Shown here piece after piece: positions 51,885-60,711 of a DNA stretch of 64,000 nucleotides. Every line of letters begins with the position of its first letter. The stretch's first letter is position 1. A program made the translations under genes and the position numbers. Source of the DNA: an uncultured Acetobacteraceae bacterium (GTDB taxonomy: Bacteria; Pseudomonadota; Alphaproteobacteria; Acetobacterales; Acetobacteraceae); NCBI GenBank assembly GCA_903924985.1, contig CAIYDT010000134.1, positions 54,295 to 118,294 of the forward strand, read 5' to 3'. The notes under the pieces are model-generated. The model had not been told where the DNA came from. It was given only the letters and a program-made list of their open reading frames with translations, and made no database searches.

Positions 51885-53509
51885 CATTTTTCGGCCGGGC
51901 CGCGCTGTTCGCGGGCCTTCTGGTGTTCGGAACGGCGCACGCGCAGTTGTCGGGGCAAGTACGGTCCGACAAGGAAGGCGCGATGGAGGGCGTGCTGGTT
52001 AGTGCCCATCGCGACGGCGGGAATGTCACCGTCACGGTCGTGAGCGACGCCAAAGGCCATTACACTTTTCCGGCCGAACGGCTGGGGGCGGGGCAGTATA
52101 CGCTGTCGATGCGGACGGTTGGTTACGATCTGGCGAGCCCCGCGGTCGCGGACGTTCCGGGGACCGTCGATCTCACGCTGAAACCCACGGCCGATCTGGC
52201 ATCACAACTGACGAACGCGGAATGGCTGGAAAGCCTGCCCGGCGGCGCCGGCCAGAAGCAGTTCCTGCAGAACTGCACCAACTGTCACAGCCTGCAAAAG
52301 CCCTTGTTCTCGGCCCTCAACGCCGCCGCGTTCGACGCCGTGCAACACCGTATGACCGGCTACGCTGCCGCGTCCTCCGTGTTGACGCCGCAATTTCTGG
52401 TCGCCGACCGCGTTGCCAACCAGGGCGAGTTCGCCCTTGAGCAGCGCAAGGCGACGATACAGAAACAGGCCGCCTACCTAGCCAGCGTCAACTTCGGGGA
52501 GGACCAGAAATGGCGCTTCCCGCTGAAGACTTTCCATCGGCCGACGGGCCGGGCGACGCGGGTGGTTATCACGGAATACGACCTGAAAGAGCGGACCCGC
52601 ATGCCGCACGACGTCATCGTGACGCCGGATGGCATGGTCTGGTACAGCAGCTTCGCGGAACAAATCCTGGGCAAGCTGGACCCACGGACCGGCGTTACCA
52701 AGGAATACAATATTCCCGTCCTGAAGCCTGGATCGCCCAAGGGTTCGCTGGCTTTACGCGCCGACCCCGACGGCAACCTTTGGCTGGGTATGGCGTATCA
52801 GGCCGGCGTGGCCCGCTTCGACCCACATTTGGAAAAATTCCGAATGTACCCGTTGCCGCCGGAGCTGAACAAGGACTTCACCCAGACCACCGAAGTCGAA
52901 CCGACCCACGCCAACGTGGATGGCAAAGTGTGGATCGAGGATTCCGGAACCTATTCCATCTACCGCATGGATATCGCCACCGGTCGGTTCGAGGTTTTCC
53001 AGCCCTTCCCCATTCCCAGCCCGAATATTTACGACATCACCACCGACGCAGGGAATAACGTGTATTTCACCGTGTTCGGGCGCGGGGATATCGGCCGGAT
53101 CGACGCCAAAACCGGGGCGATCAAGACATGGCCGACGCCGACCCCCAACTCATCACCCCGCCGTGGCGCGCTGGCCGATAACGGACAGTTGTGGTTCGGG
53201 GAGTTCCGAGGCAACCGCATCGGCATGTTCGACACACGGACAGAGTCGTTCCGGGAATGGACGCCGCCAACGCCGTGGTATTTCCCCTACGATGTCGTGG
53301 CGGACCGCAACGGGGAGGCTTGGGCCGGGTCCATGATGGCGGACCGGGTCGAGCGTCTGGACCCCAAGACCGGAGGGTTCGTGGAATATCTGCTGCCGCG
53401 CCCCACCAATATGCGCCGGTCCTTCGTGGATGACCGCAAGACCCCGGTGACGTTCTGGGTTGGCAGCAACCACGGCGCCTCCATCGTACGGCTGGAGCCG
53501 CTGGATTAA
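51881..53509 (+). CDS. Secreted cytochrome c / beta-propeller (Vgb-like) fusion
   Basis: A 542-residue exported protein. A signal peptide (FFGRAALFAGLLVFGTAHA) is cleaved near residue 21. A carboxypeptidase-like beta-sandwich follows at 22-103 (GAMEGVLVSAHRDGG, TFPAERLGAGQYTL), then a monohaem domain with CTNCH at 132-136. From about 185 to the end there is a propeller of repeated blades with the virginiamycin-B-lyase pattern: MPHDVIVTPDGMVWYSSF, ALRADPDGNLWLGM, GALADNGQLWFGEFRGNRIG and FPYDVVADRNGEAWAGS. The start overlaps the amidohydrolase stop. The layout suggests a periplasmic dehydrogenase or lyase that passes electrons to its own haem. Substrate unknown. Confidence 0.88.
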   Translation: MTFFGRAALFAGLLVFGTAHAQLSGQVRSDKEGAMEGVLVSAHRDGGNVTVTVVSDAKGHYTFPAERLGAGQYTLSMRTVGYDLASPAVADVPGTVDLTLKPTADLASQLTNAEWLESLPGGAGQKQFLQNCTNCHSLQKPLFSALNAAAFDAVQHRMTGYAAASSVLTPQFLVADRVANQGEFALEQRKATIQKQAAYLASVNFGEDQKWRFPLKTFHRPTGRATRVVITEYDLKERTRMPHDVIVTPDGMVWYSSFAEQILGKLDPRTGVTKEYNIPVLKPGSPKGSLALRADPDGNLWLGMAYQAGVARFDPHLEKFRMYPLPPELNKDFTQTTEVEPTHANVDGKVWIEDSGTYSIYRMDIATGRFEVFQPFPIPSPNIYDITTDAGNNVYFTVFGRGDIGRIDAKTGAIKTWPTPTPNSSPRRGALADNGQLWFGEFRGNRIGMFDTRTESFREWTPPTPWYFPYDVVADRNGEAWAGSMMADRVERLDPKTGGFVEYLLPRPTNMRRSFVDDRKTPVTFWVGSNHGASIVRLEPLD

Positions 53510-53997
53510 GCGAGCACCAGCAGTTCGGTCACACCCGCTGCCAGCACGGCGCGCAGGTCGGGCAGCGATAGCGCGATGCAACCCTGCGTCGGCGCATAAT
53601 CCGGGCGGGCAATGTGCAGGAAGATCGCGGACCCCCGCTTCTTCTGGACGGGGGAGTCGTTCCATCCGAGCACGCCGACGAGGTCGTAGAGGGGATCGGT
53701 GCGCCAGAGTTCCTCATGCCTTGCGTCGTGCGGCAGGCGGATCATCTTGTTGTAGTCGCGGGAGGACGGATCGTCGCACCACCCATCATCCCGCGCGATC
53801 GGCTCGATCGGCACGGCGCATTGCGGTGGGGGGACGCGGTCGGCGCGATACAGCACGCGGCGGAGGGGGAGGATGCCGGCGGGCGTGGCTTCGTCCCCCT
53901 CCTCCTTATTCACCAGCACGCCATGCGCGCCAATCGCCGCTCGGAAGGTGCGGTCGCGGAGGATGAGGTGGCCGGTGGGGCGGACGATGGCTTGCAT
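53506..53997 (-). CDS. L,D-transpeptidase (YkuD) family protein
   Basis: A 163-residue YkuD-fold protein with the catalytic motif LHIARPDYAPTQGCIALS: His128 and Cys140 are the active pair. KEEGDEATPAGILPLRRVLYR is the family's substrate loop. It lacks a signal peptide, so it may be cytoplasmic or its start may be upstream; the frame closes shortly before 53997. Members cross-link peptidoglycan or attach lipoprotein. It overlaps, tail to tail, the end of the cytochrome fusion gene by four bases, and is read in the direction of the ftsY operon. Confidence 0.88.
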   Translation of the reverse strand: MQAIVRPTGHLILRDRTFRAAIGAHGVLVNKEEGDEATPAGILPLRRVLYRADRVPPPQCAVPIEPIARDDGWCDDPSSRDYNKMIRLPHDARHEELWRTDPLYDLVGVLGWNDSPVQKKRGSAIFLHIARPDYAPTQGCIALSLPDLRAVLAAGVTELLVLA

Positions 53998-54005
53998 ACC
54001 GCCCC

Positions 54006-54926
54006 CTACGCCCCCACCAACCCTCGAGCAAACTCCCCCGCGTCGAACGGGCGCAAATCCCCGGCCTTCTCCCCAACGCCCACGGCATGCACCGGCAGCC
54101 CGAACGTCTCCGCCAAGGCCACCACGATCCCGCCCCGCGCGCTTCCATCCAGCTTGGTCACAACCAGACCGGTGACGTCGACCATTTCCTTAAATACCTT
54201 CACCTGCTGAATGGCGTTCTGGCCGGTGGTGGCATCCAGCACCAGCAGCACGGAGTGCGGTGCCGTCGCGTCTTTCTTCTTCAGCACGCGGATGATTTTC
54301 CGCAGCTCTTCCATCAGCGCGCCCTTGTTGTGCAGCCGGCCCGCCGTATCGATCAGCAGCACGTCGGCGCCATCCGCCTCGGCCCGCGCCAGCGCGTCGA
54401 ACGCCAGCCCAGCCGAGTCCGCGTTCGGCTTGCCGGTAATCACCGGCGCCCCCGTGCGATGCCCCCACACCTGCAATTGTTCCACCGCCGCCGCACGAAA
54501 TGTATCGCCGGCAGCCATGACCACCCTCAATCCGTCATCGCGATAAACCTGCGCCAGCTTGCCGATGGTCGTTGTCTTGCCGGTGCCGTTCACCCCGACC
54601 ATCAGCACGACGTGCGGCTTCAGCGAACGATCCAAAACCAGCGGCAAAGCGACCGGCGTCAGGATCGAGGCAATTTCTTCGGCCAAAGCCGATTTGATTT
54701 CCTCGTCCGTCACTTCCTTGCCGAACCGGGTGCGACGAAATCCGGCGATAATCCGCGCGGCGGCGGCGGTGCCGAGGTCGGCGGAGATCAGCAGTTCCTC
54801 CAGCTCCTCCAGCGCCTCGTCGTCCAGGCGGCGTTTTTTGAACACCGCCGTGATTGTTTCGGTGATTTTCGCGGTGCTGCGCGACAGGCCCTCTTTCAGG
54901 CGCGAAAAGAAGCTCCCGAGCGCCAT
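54006..54926 (-). CDS. ftsY: Signal recognition particle receptor FtsY
   Basis: A 306-residue SRP GTPase of the FtsY type. The N-domain is residues 1-90 (short acidic A-domain absent). G motifs are GVNGTGKTTTIGKLA (G1), DTFRAAAVEQL, DTAGRLHNK (G3) and TKLDGSARGG (G4). The C-terminus GLPVHAVGVGEKAGDLRPFD is the usual closing motif. It docks ribosome-SRP complexes at the membrane for co-translational insertion. ATG shares one base with the mtaB stop, continuing the dapF-mtaB-ftsY operon. Confidence 0.96.
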   Translation of the reverse strand: MALGSFFSRLKEGLSRSTAKITETITAVFKKRRLDDEALEELEELLISADLGTAAAARIIAGFRRTRFGKEVTDEEIKSALAEEIASILTPVALPLVLDRSLKPHVVLMVGVNGTGKTTTIGKLAQVYRDDGLRVVMAAGDTFRAAAVEQLQVWGHRTGAPVITGKPNADSAGLAFDALARAEADGADVLLIDTAGRLHNKGALMEELRKIIRVLKKKDATAPHSVLLVLDATTGQNAIQQVKVFKEMVDVTGLVVTKLDGSARGGIVVALAETFGLPVHAVGVGEKAGDLRPFDAGEFARGLVGA

Positions 54927-56155
54927 CAGGCTGCCTCCGCCAACAGGATCGAACCGGTCGAGCCGGTCACCCGCGCCGCCATCACCTGCCCGGCAGAGGC
55001 GGGCACAGCCAGCCGTACCGGCGCGAAATGTTCGGAATGCCCAGTGTCGCCGCTTTCCGTCAGCAGCGCGATATCCCGCCCGATGTGCCCGGCCAGGAAC
55101 CGGTCGGCAGCCCGCGCCCCTGCCAGGCGCAGACGCGCCGCGCGCTCCTTGCGCATAGGCTTCGCGACGGCCGGCATCCGCGCGGCTGGGGTGCCTGGGC
55201 GCTCGCTGTAGGGGAAGACGTGCAGGAACGGCATGTCGGCAGCTTCGACGAACCCCAGGGTTTCCTCGAACAGCGCGTCGGTTTCGGTCGGGAACCCGGC
55301 GATCAAATCGGCCCCGATGGCGATCCCCGGCCGCAACGACCGCGCCCGTTCAATGACCGCCATCGCATCCCCGGTCTGATGCCGCCGCTTCATGCGCTTG
55401 AGAATGAGATCGCTGCCCGCCTGCAAGGACAAATGGAGATGCGGCATCAACCGAGGCTCCTCGGCGATCAGGCGCCATAAATCGTCGTCGATCGCGGCGG
55501 GATCGATGGAGGACAGCCGCAGCCGGGGCAACTCCGGCACCAGCGCCAGCAACCGCCGGGCCAGTTGCCCGAGCGTCGGGGAACCGGGCAGGTCTGGCCC
55601 GTAGGAGGTGATATCGACCCCGGTCAGCACGATCTCCCGGAACCCGGCCTCCACCAGCGCGCGAACCTGCGTCACCGCCACGCCGATGGGCACGGAGCGG
55701 TTGGGGCCGCGCCCGAAGGGGATGACGCAGAACGTGCAGCGATGATCGCACCCCTGCTGCACCTGCACGAAGGCACGGGCGCGGCCGGCGAACTCGGTTA
55801 CCATGTGCGGCGCGGTTTCGCGCGCGACCATGATGTCGGACACCGCCGACCCCGCGCCAGTTGCCCAGCTTTCGGGCTTTAGCTTGTCCTCATTCCCCAG
55901 GACACGGGTCACGCCGGGTAGCGCGGCCCAGGACGAAGGATCGATCTGCGCGGCGCAACCGGTGACGACGATGCTCGCACCGGGCTGCTCCCGAGCGATG
56001 CGGCGGATGGTCTGGCGGGCCTGGCGTTCGGCCTCGGCGGTGACGGCGCAGGTGTTGACGATCACCGTGTCGGGCACGCCGGCCGACAGCTCGCGCATTA
56101 CCTCGCTCTCGTAGGCGTTCAGGCGGCAGCCGAAGGTCAGGATTTCCGTGGTCAT
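54926..56155 (-). CDS. mtaB: tRNA (N6-threonylcarbamoyladenosine(37)-C2)-methylthiotransferase MtaB
   Basis: A 409-residue radical-SAM methylthiotransferase that thiomethylates t6A37 in tRNAs reading ANN codons. The N-terminal UPF0004 domain has Cys10, Cys36 and Cys67 ([26 protein letters not shown]). The radical-SAM cluster is CDHRCTFC (Cys136, 140, 143). A C-terminal TRAM-like domain is short ([17 protein letters not shown]). Start ATG 56155 overlaps the dapF stop by four bases. It lies between dapF and ftsY, a conserved alphaproteobacterial order. Confidence 0.95.
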   Translation of the reverse strand: MTTEILTFGCRLNAYESEVMRELSAGVPDTVIVNTCAVTAEAERQARQTIRRIAREQPGASIVVTGCAAQIDPSSWAALPGVTRVLGNEDKLKPESWATGAGSAVSDIMVARETAPHMVTEFAGRARAFVQVQQGCDHRCTFCVIPFGRGPNRSVPIGVAVTQVRALVEAGFREIVLTGVDITSYGPDLPGSPTLGQLARRLLALVPELPRLRLSSIDPAAIDDDLWRLIAEEPRLMPHLHLSLQAGSDLILKRMKRRHQTGDAMAVIERARSLRPGIAIGADLIAGFPTETDALFEETLGFVEAADMPFLHVFPYSERPGTPAARMPAVAKPMRKERAARLRLAGARAADRFLAGHIGRDIALLTESGDTGHSEHFAPVRLAVPASAGQVMAARVTGSTGSILLAEAA

Positions 56156-56973
56156 GCCGGGTACGCCGACAGGTCGATCTCGCCCGAGAACGACGTCGCG
56201 ACGGAGCCGGTCATCAGCACATGCCCGTCGTCGCGCCATTCGATCTCCAGTTCTCCGCCGTCCACCAGGACGGCCGCCCGCCGGCCGGTCAGGCCGCGGC
56301 GGGCGGCGTTGACCAAAGCGGCGCAGGCGCCGGAGCCGCAGGCCAGCGTCAGCCCGGCGGCGCGTTCCCACACCCGCAGGCGGATACGTTCGCGGGACAG
56401 CACCTGCACGAAGCCGATATTGGCGCGCTGGGGAAAGATCGGGTCGTGCTCCAGCGACGGTCCGATGGCCTCGATCGGGACGCTATCCATATTCGGCACG
56501 AAGAACGTCGCGTGTGGGTTGCCCATGCTGGCGGCGGCCGGATCGGCGACCGCCCCGCGCGCCAGATCCAGATGCAGCGTGTCCGCCGGGCCCGCCAACG
56601 GGATCTCCGCCCAATCAAGCCGAGCGGGACCCATGTCCACGCGCACCCGCCCGTCGGGCAGAACGGTCGCTGGCAGGTCGCCGGAGATGGTGCGTACGTT
56701 CAGCTCGGTTCGCCCGGTCTCGGCGGCGAGCAGATGCGCCACGCAGCGGGTGGCGTTGCCGCAGGCCCCAGCCTCCGACCCATCCGGGTTGTAGATGCGC
56801 ATGAACGCGTCCTCCCCCGGCTCGATCACGATGAACTGGTCGCAGCCCACGCCGGTGCGCCGGTCGGCGATGGCCGCCGCCCGCCTCGGGGTCAGGCCCA
56901 GCGGATGGGCACGCTCGTCCATCACGACGAAGTCGTTCCCGCAGCCATGCATCTTGAGGAAGCGCGCGATCAT
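56152..56973 (-). CDS. dapF: Diaminopimelate epimerase
   Basis: A 273-residue DapF converting LL- to meso-diaminopimelate for lysine and peptidoglycan. [15 protein letters not shown] is the start, [13 protein letters not shown] holds the first catalytic Cys71 and [14 protein letters not shown] near 215 the second. [15 protein letters not shown] and [14 protein letters not shown] are further signatures. It is the first gene of dapF-mtaB-ftsY. About 125 bases upstream lies the tRNA-Ala on the other strand. Confidence 0.97.
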   Translation of the reverse strand: MIARFLKMHGCGNDFVVMDERAHPLGLTPRRAAAIADRRTGVGCDQFIVIEPGEDAFMRIYNPDGSEAGACGNATRCVAHLLAAETGRTELNVRTISGDLPATVLPDGRVRVDMGPARLDWAEIPLAGPADTLHLDLARGAVADPAAASMGNPHATFFVPNMDSVPIEAIGPSLEHDPIFPQRANIGFVQVLSRERIRLRVWERAAGLTLACGSGACAALVNAARRGLTGRRAAVLVDGGELEIEWRDDGHVLMTGSVATSFSGEIDLSAYPA

Positions 56974-57040
56974 GGCGCCTCATATAGGGAAAGAAGCGCC
57001 GGGGCGCACTCCCCCGTCAAAAAAGTGCCATGCGTGCCCC

Positions 57041-57069
57041 TTGATCGGGGGGGCAGGGGTGGTTATAAG
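57041..57069 (+). promoter_or_regulatory. Sigma-70 promoter of the tRNA-Ala gene
   Basis: TTGATC (57041-57046) and TATAAG (57064-57069) are separated by 17 bases, close to consensus. A start site near 57076 would lie about 23 bases before the tRNA. The stretch just after the -10 (CCCGCTCCCG) is GC-rich, the discriminator type of stringently controlled stable RNA promoters. Confidence 0.8.
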
Positions 57070-57098
57070 CCCGCTCCCGCGTCACCGAGGGTCCTCGG

Positions 57099-57174
57099 GG
57101 GGTCATAGCTCAGTTGGGAGAGCGCCTGAATGGCATTCAGGAGGTCGGGGGTTCGATTCCCCCTGACTCCACCA
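57099..57174 (+). tRNA. tRNA-Ala (GGC anticodon)
   Basis: Full cloverleaf of 76 bases with encoded CCA (57172-57174). Acceptor GGGGTCA pairs with TGACTCC, including the G3-U70 wobble pair that marks alanine tRNA. D-loop AGCTCAGTTGGGAGAGC, anticodon stem CCTGA/TCAGG with loop ATGGCAT (anticodon GGC) and T-arm GGGGGTTCGATTCCCCC are regular. Reads GCC and GCU codons. Confidence 0.97.
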
Positions 57175-57323
57175 AGCGGCGGCGGATTTCCGCACACCGG
57201 ACGTCTGACAGGCACCGCAACCGGTTTCGTGCGCAACTTTCAATCCTGGAACAGTGACCGATCCGCGACGTCCCGGCCACGGCCCATCCTTCCCTTCCCC
57301 GCTGCCCGTCCTATATTCGGGCC

Positions 57324-58142
57324 ATGGACCTGGACTTCAGCGAAGACGAAATCCGCCGCTACTCCCGCCACATTCTGCTCCAGCAGGTGGGCGGCACGGG
57401 GCAGGCGAAGCTCAAGGCCGCCAGGGTGCTGGTGATCGGCGCCGGGGGGTTGGGCTCCCCGCTGGCCTTGTATCTGGCGGCTGCTGGCATCGGCACGATC
57501 GGGCTGGTGGACGACGACCGCGTCGAAATCTCCAATCTGCAACGCCAGATCGCCCATACGACCGCCCGCATCGGGGTCCCCAAAGCCCTCTCGGCGGCGG
57601 AGGCCGCGCGTGCCATCAACCCCTATGTCCATGTGGTCCCGCATGAATTGCGCCTCAACCCCGACAACGCGATCGACCTGATCTCCCGCTACGATCTGGT
57701 ATGCGACGGCACCGACAATTTCGGCACCCGCTTCCTGATCGCCGACGCCTGCGCGCTGGCCAAACGCACGTTGGTCTCCGCCGCGGTGCTGCGCTTCGAC
57801 GGGCAGTTGTCGGTGTTCAAACCGCACGAAGGCGGTCCGTGCTATCGTTGCCTCTACCCCGAACCCCCGCCCGACGGCCTCGTGCCCACCTGCAGCGAGG
57901 CCGGGGTGCTCGGCGCCGTTACGGGCGTGATGGGCACCTTGCAGGCGACCGAGGTGCTGAAGGAAATCCTGGGCATCGGCAATTCGCTGTCGGGCCGCCT
58001 GCTGGTGTGGGACGCGCTGGAAACCCGCTTCCGCACCATCAAGCTGCGCCCCGACCCGCAGTGCGCGCTGTGCGGCCCGAATGCGACGATCCACGATCTG
58101 TCGGCGCATACGGAAACCGCGGGGCCGATCTGTGCCATCTGA
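57324..58142 (+). CDS. moeB: Molybdopterin-synthase/ThiS adenylyltransferase, MoeB/ThiF family
   Basis: A 272-residue E1-like adenylyltransferase. SRHILLQQVGGTGQAKLK and VIGAGGLGSPLALYLAAAG (ATP site) open the protein, DDDRVEISNLQRQI is the Asp/Arg-rich motif, and CDGTDNFGTRFL the central one. A zinc site is formed by CYRCL and CALCG, and TCSEAGVLG holds the possible transfer cysteine. There is no C-terminal rhodanese domain, so it is MoeB/ThiF-like. It activates MoaD- or ThiS-type proteins for sulfur transfer. A DsrE-family gene overlaps its end, supporting sulfur handling. Confidence 0.93.
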   Translation: MDLDFSEDEIRRYSRHILLQQVGGTGQAKLKAARVLVIGAGGLGSPLALYLAAAGIGTIGLVDDDRVEISNLQRQIAHTTARIGVPKALSAAEAARAINPYVHVVPHELRLNPDNAIDLISRYDLVCDGTDNFGTRFLIADACALAKRTLVSAAVLRFDGQLSVFKPHEGGPCYRCLYPEPPPDGLVPTCSEAGVLGAVTGVMGTLQATEVLKEILGIGNSLSGRLLVWDALETRFRTIKLRPDPQCALCGPNATIHDLSAHTETAGPICAI

Positions 58143-58512
58143 ACCATTGGGTATCTTGCTGATCTCCGGCACCCACGAGCGGGCGCATTACGCCTTCGTG
58201 ATGGCATCCGGCGCGGCGGCTTTGGGGCGGGCGGTCGTGCTATTCGCGGCCAATAATGGCTGCAAAGCGCTGCTGCGCGATTGGTCCGGCCTGGACGACG
58301 CCCGGCGCGACGCCGGCATCCAGGCGAAGGGCGTCGCCGGGCTGGAAGAACTACGGGAAGCCGCGCTGGAACTGAACGTCCGCACCATCGCCTGCGAAGC
58401 CGGCCTGCGCGCCGAAGGCATCGACCCCTCGGGCTTGCTTCCGCAAACCGAGGTCGCTGGGGTCGCGACCTTCCTTTCTGCCGTTGGAACGGGGCAGATT
58501 GTCACGCTGTAA
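58132..58512 (+). CDS. DsrE family protein
   Basis: A 126-residue DsrE/F-like protein. GILLISGTHERAHYAFVMASGAAALG is the family's opening Rossmann-like strand and helix, AVVLFAANNGCKALL the second, and the late VGTGQIVTL the last strand. A Cys in NNGCKAL and one in TIACEAGL could serve persulfide binding, although the usual C-terminal Cys is absent. GTG 58132 overlaps the moeB end by eleven bases; a start at TTG further in is possible. Its place after moeB suggests a role in sulfur relay. Confidence 0.82.
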   Translation: MPSEPLGILLISGTHERAHYAFVMASGAAALGRAVVLFAANNGCKALLRDWSGLDDARRDAGIQAKGVAGLEELREAALELNVRTIACEAGLRAEGIDPSGLLPQTEVAGVATFLSAVGTGQIVTL

Positions 58513-58567
58513 CAGGGGTTTACCCGACGCGGCGCGGGCTGATATCGATGCCGCGAAAGGTCCCCGC

Positions 58568-59257
58568 ATGCGTGCTTCCGCCCTGGCGCCGATGATTCGC
58601 GTGATTATCCCATTGGTGGCGCTCGCTTGCGCGCCGGCAGCGGGGTGGGCGCAATCCGGGACGCCACCCGCCGCCAAAAAGCACCCCACCCCAGTGGTGC
58701 AGCCGCAAGGGCAGACCCATGCCCAAAAGCCCGCCGCGCCGACAAAGCCGGAGCCGCCGGTCGTCCCCGCCGTGGTTGCCCCCGTTGCTCCCCCGCCAGC
58801 CGCCAAGCCCGCCGAGGGCGACAAGCCGGCCGGTGATGCCCCTAAACTCCCGCGCTTCCAATCCCTGCGGTCCAATGAGGTGAATCTGCGGTCCGGCCCC
58901 GGCGTGCGCTACCGCATCGACTGGGTTTACAAGCGCGTCGATCTGCCGGTGGAGGTCCAGCGCGAGTTCGAACATTGGCGCCTGATCCGCGACGCCGACG
59001 GCATTCAGGGCTGGGTCAACCAGGCGACCCTGACCGCGCGCCGCAATTTCATCGTCAAAGGCGGCGACGCCAAACTGATGGACGATCCGAAGGACACCGC
59101 CGCGCCCGTCGCGATCCTGAAGCCGGGCGTGATTGGGCGTATCAGGTCCTGCTCCAAGGACTCGGCCTGGTGCAACGTCCAGATCCCCGGTCACAGCGGC
59201 TATCTGCGCCGCGCGCAGTTCTGGGGGACTCTGCCGAATGAGGAGATCGCCCCGTGA
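58568..59257 (+). CDS. Secreted SH3-domain protein
   Basis: A 229-residue exported protein. A signal sequence (IRVIIPLVALACAPAAGWAQ) is followed by a proline/alanine-rich linker (30-95), then bacterial SH3 (DUF1058-like) repeats: NEVNLRSGPGVRYRIDWVY and WRLIRDADGIQGWVNQATL, then a second unit with GVIGRIRSC and GHSGYLRRAQFWG. Such domains bind cell wall. GAAAGG eleven bases before ATG. Its stop overlaps the next gene as GTGA. Confidence 0.88.
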   Translation: MRASALAPMIRVIIPLVALACAPAAGWAQSGTPPAAKKHPTPVVQPQGQTHAQKPAAPTKPEPPVVPAVVAPVAPPPAAKPAEGDKPAGDAPKLPRFQSLRSNEVNLRSGPGVRYRIDWVYKRVDLPVEVQREFEHWRLIRDADGIQGWVNQATLTARRNFIVKGGDAKLMDDPKDTAAPVAILKPGVIGRIRSCSKDSAWCNVQIPGHSGYLRRAQFWGTLPNEEIAP

Positions 59258-59727
59258 GCACCGACGGCCAAACCGACGAGGCCATCCGGTTGGCATTTGC
59301 GTCGACCCGCCGCATCGCGCTGGTCGGAGCGTCCGCCAAGCCCTGGCGCGCGTCGCATGAGGTGATGCGGTACCTGCTGGATCGCGGCTTCGACGTGACG
59401 CCGGTCAACCCCCGGCTGGATGGGCAGACCATCCACGGCCGCACCGTGGTCGCGCGCCTGGCCGACGCGGCGCCGCTGGAGATGGTGGACGTCTTCCGCA
59501 ATTCCTCCCATGTCGGCGAACTGGTCGATCGCGCCATCCAACTCGGCGCCAAAACCATCTGGATGCAGCTGGGCGTGACGGACGAAGACGCCGCAAGCCG
59601 AGCGCGTGAGGCGGGGGTGGACGTGTTCATGGATCGCTGTCCCGTGATCGAAGACCGGCGGCTGGGCTTATTCCGCCCCAACCTTTATCACCCCAACCTT
59701 TATCACCCCAACCTTTATCACCATTGA
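59254..59727 (+). CDS. CoA-binding domain protein with tandem C-terminal repeat
   Basis: A 157-residue CoA_binding_2 protein. RIALVGASAKPWRASHEVMRYLL is the Rossmann signature, YPVNP-like VTPVNPRLDGQTIHG and VDVFRNSSHVGELVD follow, then AKTIWMQLGV and VFMDRCPVIED, the end of the usual 140-residue family. Three copies of a PNLYH unit (FRPNLYHPNLYHPNLYHH) extend the tail, encoded by a 15-base tandem repeat. GTG start at 59254. Function unknown; relatives bind CoA or succinyl-CoA. Confidence 0.9.
   Translation: MSTDGQTDEAIRLAFASTRRIALVGASAKPWRASHEVMRYLLDRGFDVTPVNPRLDGQTIHGRTVVARLADAAPLEMVDVFRNSSHVGELVDRAIQLGAKTIWMQLGVTDEDAASRAREAGVDVFMDRCPVIEDRRLGLFRPNLYHPNLYHPNLYHH
59676..59720 (+). repeat. 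15-bp tandem repeat, three exact copies
   Basis: CCCCAACCTTTATCA occurs at 59676-59690, 59691-59705 and 59706-59720 without a mismatch, giving PNLYH repeats at the C-terminus of the CoA-binding protein. Unit length is a multiple of three, so slippage would change the tail in frame. Confidence 0.95.
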
Positions 59728-59796
59728 AGTCGCGGCCCCGAAGGGCCACCTTGCGGCGTACTGAAGGTCGAAACAGCGGACCCACGGGGATCCATC

Positions 59797-60711
59797 ATGA
59801 CCAACGACGAACGCGACATCATCAGCCAGTTTATCACCCGCGTGAGCGGCGCTCAGCGGCCGGCCCAGCCGGCCCTCGCGGGGGGTTCCGTGCCCGCCAC
59901 CGTTCAGCAGCCCCCGCTGCCGCCAGTGGACCGGGACGCCGACGCCCTGATCGGCACCCTGCTCCAGCAGTACCCGGAAGCCCGCTACCGCCTGACCCAG
60001 TTCGCCTTCGTGCAGGAGCACGCGCTGGCCGAGGCACAGAATCGCATGCAGCGCCTGGAATGGGAGTTGCAACAAGCGCAGCAAGCCCTGCAGCAGGCCC
60101 AACAGGCCGCCGAGCAGGCGGCGCAGCAACGGCCGGCATCGGGCGGCATTTTCGGTGGATTGTTTGGCGGCGGGCGGACCCAGGCCCCACCGGCTCCACC
60201 GCAGCCTCAGCCAGGCCCGGCATGGAACGCCGGGGCGCCGCAGCCCGCCTATCAGCAACCGCAGTATCAGCAGGCCCCACCGCCCCAGCCGCAATATGCG
60301 CCGGGATACCAACCCGGCATGTTCCAGCAGCGGCCGGGCGGGTCGGGTTTCCTGGCCTCCGCCCTGACGACCGCGGCCGGCGTCGGCGGCGGCATTCTGG
60401 CGGCGGAGGCGATCACCAGCATGTTCTCCGGCCATCACGGCGGGAACAGCTTTGGCGGCGGCGGTTTTGGGGGCGGCATGCAAGGCGGCAGCCCTTGGGC
60501 GACACCCGCTCCCTCGCAGGATTACGTGGATCAGGGCACCTGGAGCGGCGGCGGCGCCGCCCCGCCGGTACCCAATCAGGACTACGTCGATCAGGGGACA
60601 TGGGACCAGCCGGCGGCGGATCAGTCGTCCTGGACCGACAATAGCAGCGGCGGAAGCAGCTGGGACTCCAGCGGTGATTCCGGCGGCGGCGGATCGGACG
60701 ATACGTTCTAA
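59797..60711 (+). CDS. DUF2076 family protein
   Basis: A 304-residue protein. Residues 1-90 form a helical DUF2076 domain (MTNDERDIISQFITRVSG, then LIGTLLQQYPEARYRLTQFA) with a glutamine-rich coiled-coil stretch (LQQAQQALQQAQQAAEQ). A proline/glutamine linker leads to a GGIFGGLFGGGRT segment, a glycine-rich region near 195-250 with a short hydrophobic stretch (SALTTAAGVGGGILAAEAIT), and an acidic tail with two QDYVDQGTW repeats. It may be a periplasmic or membrane-associated scaffold; function is unknown. GGGGA lies nine bases before ATG. Converges with the CAP gene. Confidence 0.88.
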   Translation: MTNDERDIISQFITRVSGAQRPAQPALAGGSVPATVQQPPLPPVDRDADALIGTLLQQYPEARYRLTQFAFVQEHALAEAQNRMQRLEWELQQAQQALQQAQQAAEQAAQQRPASGGIFGGLFGGGRTQAPPAPPQPQPGPAWNAGAPQPAYQQPQYQQAPPPQPQYAPGYQPGMFQQRPGGSGFLASALTTAAGVGGGILAAEAITSMFSGHHGGNSFGGGGFGGGMQGGSPWATPAPSQDYVDQGTWSGGGAAPPVPNQDYVDQGTWDQPAADQSSWTDNSSGGSSWDSSGDSGGGGSDDTF

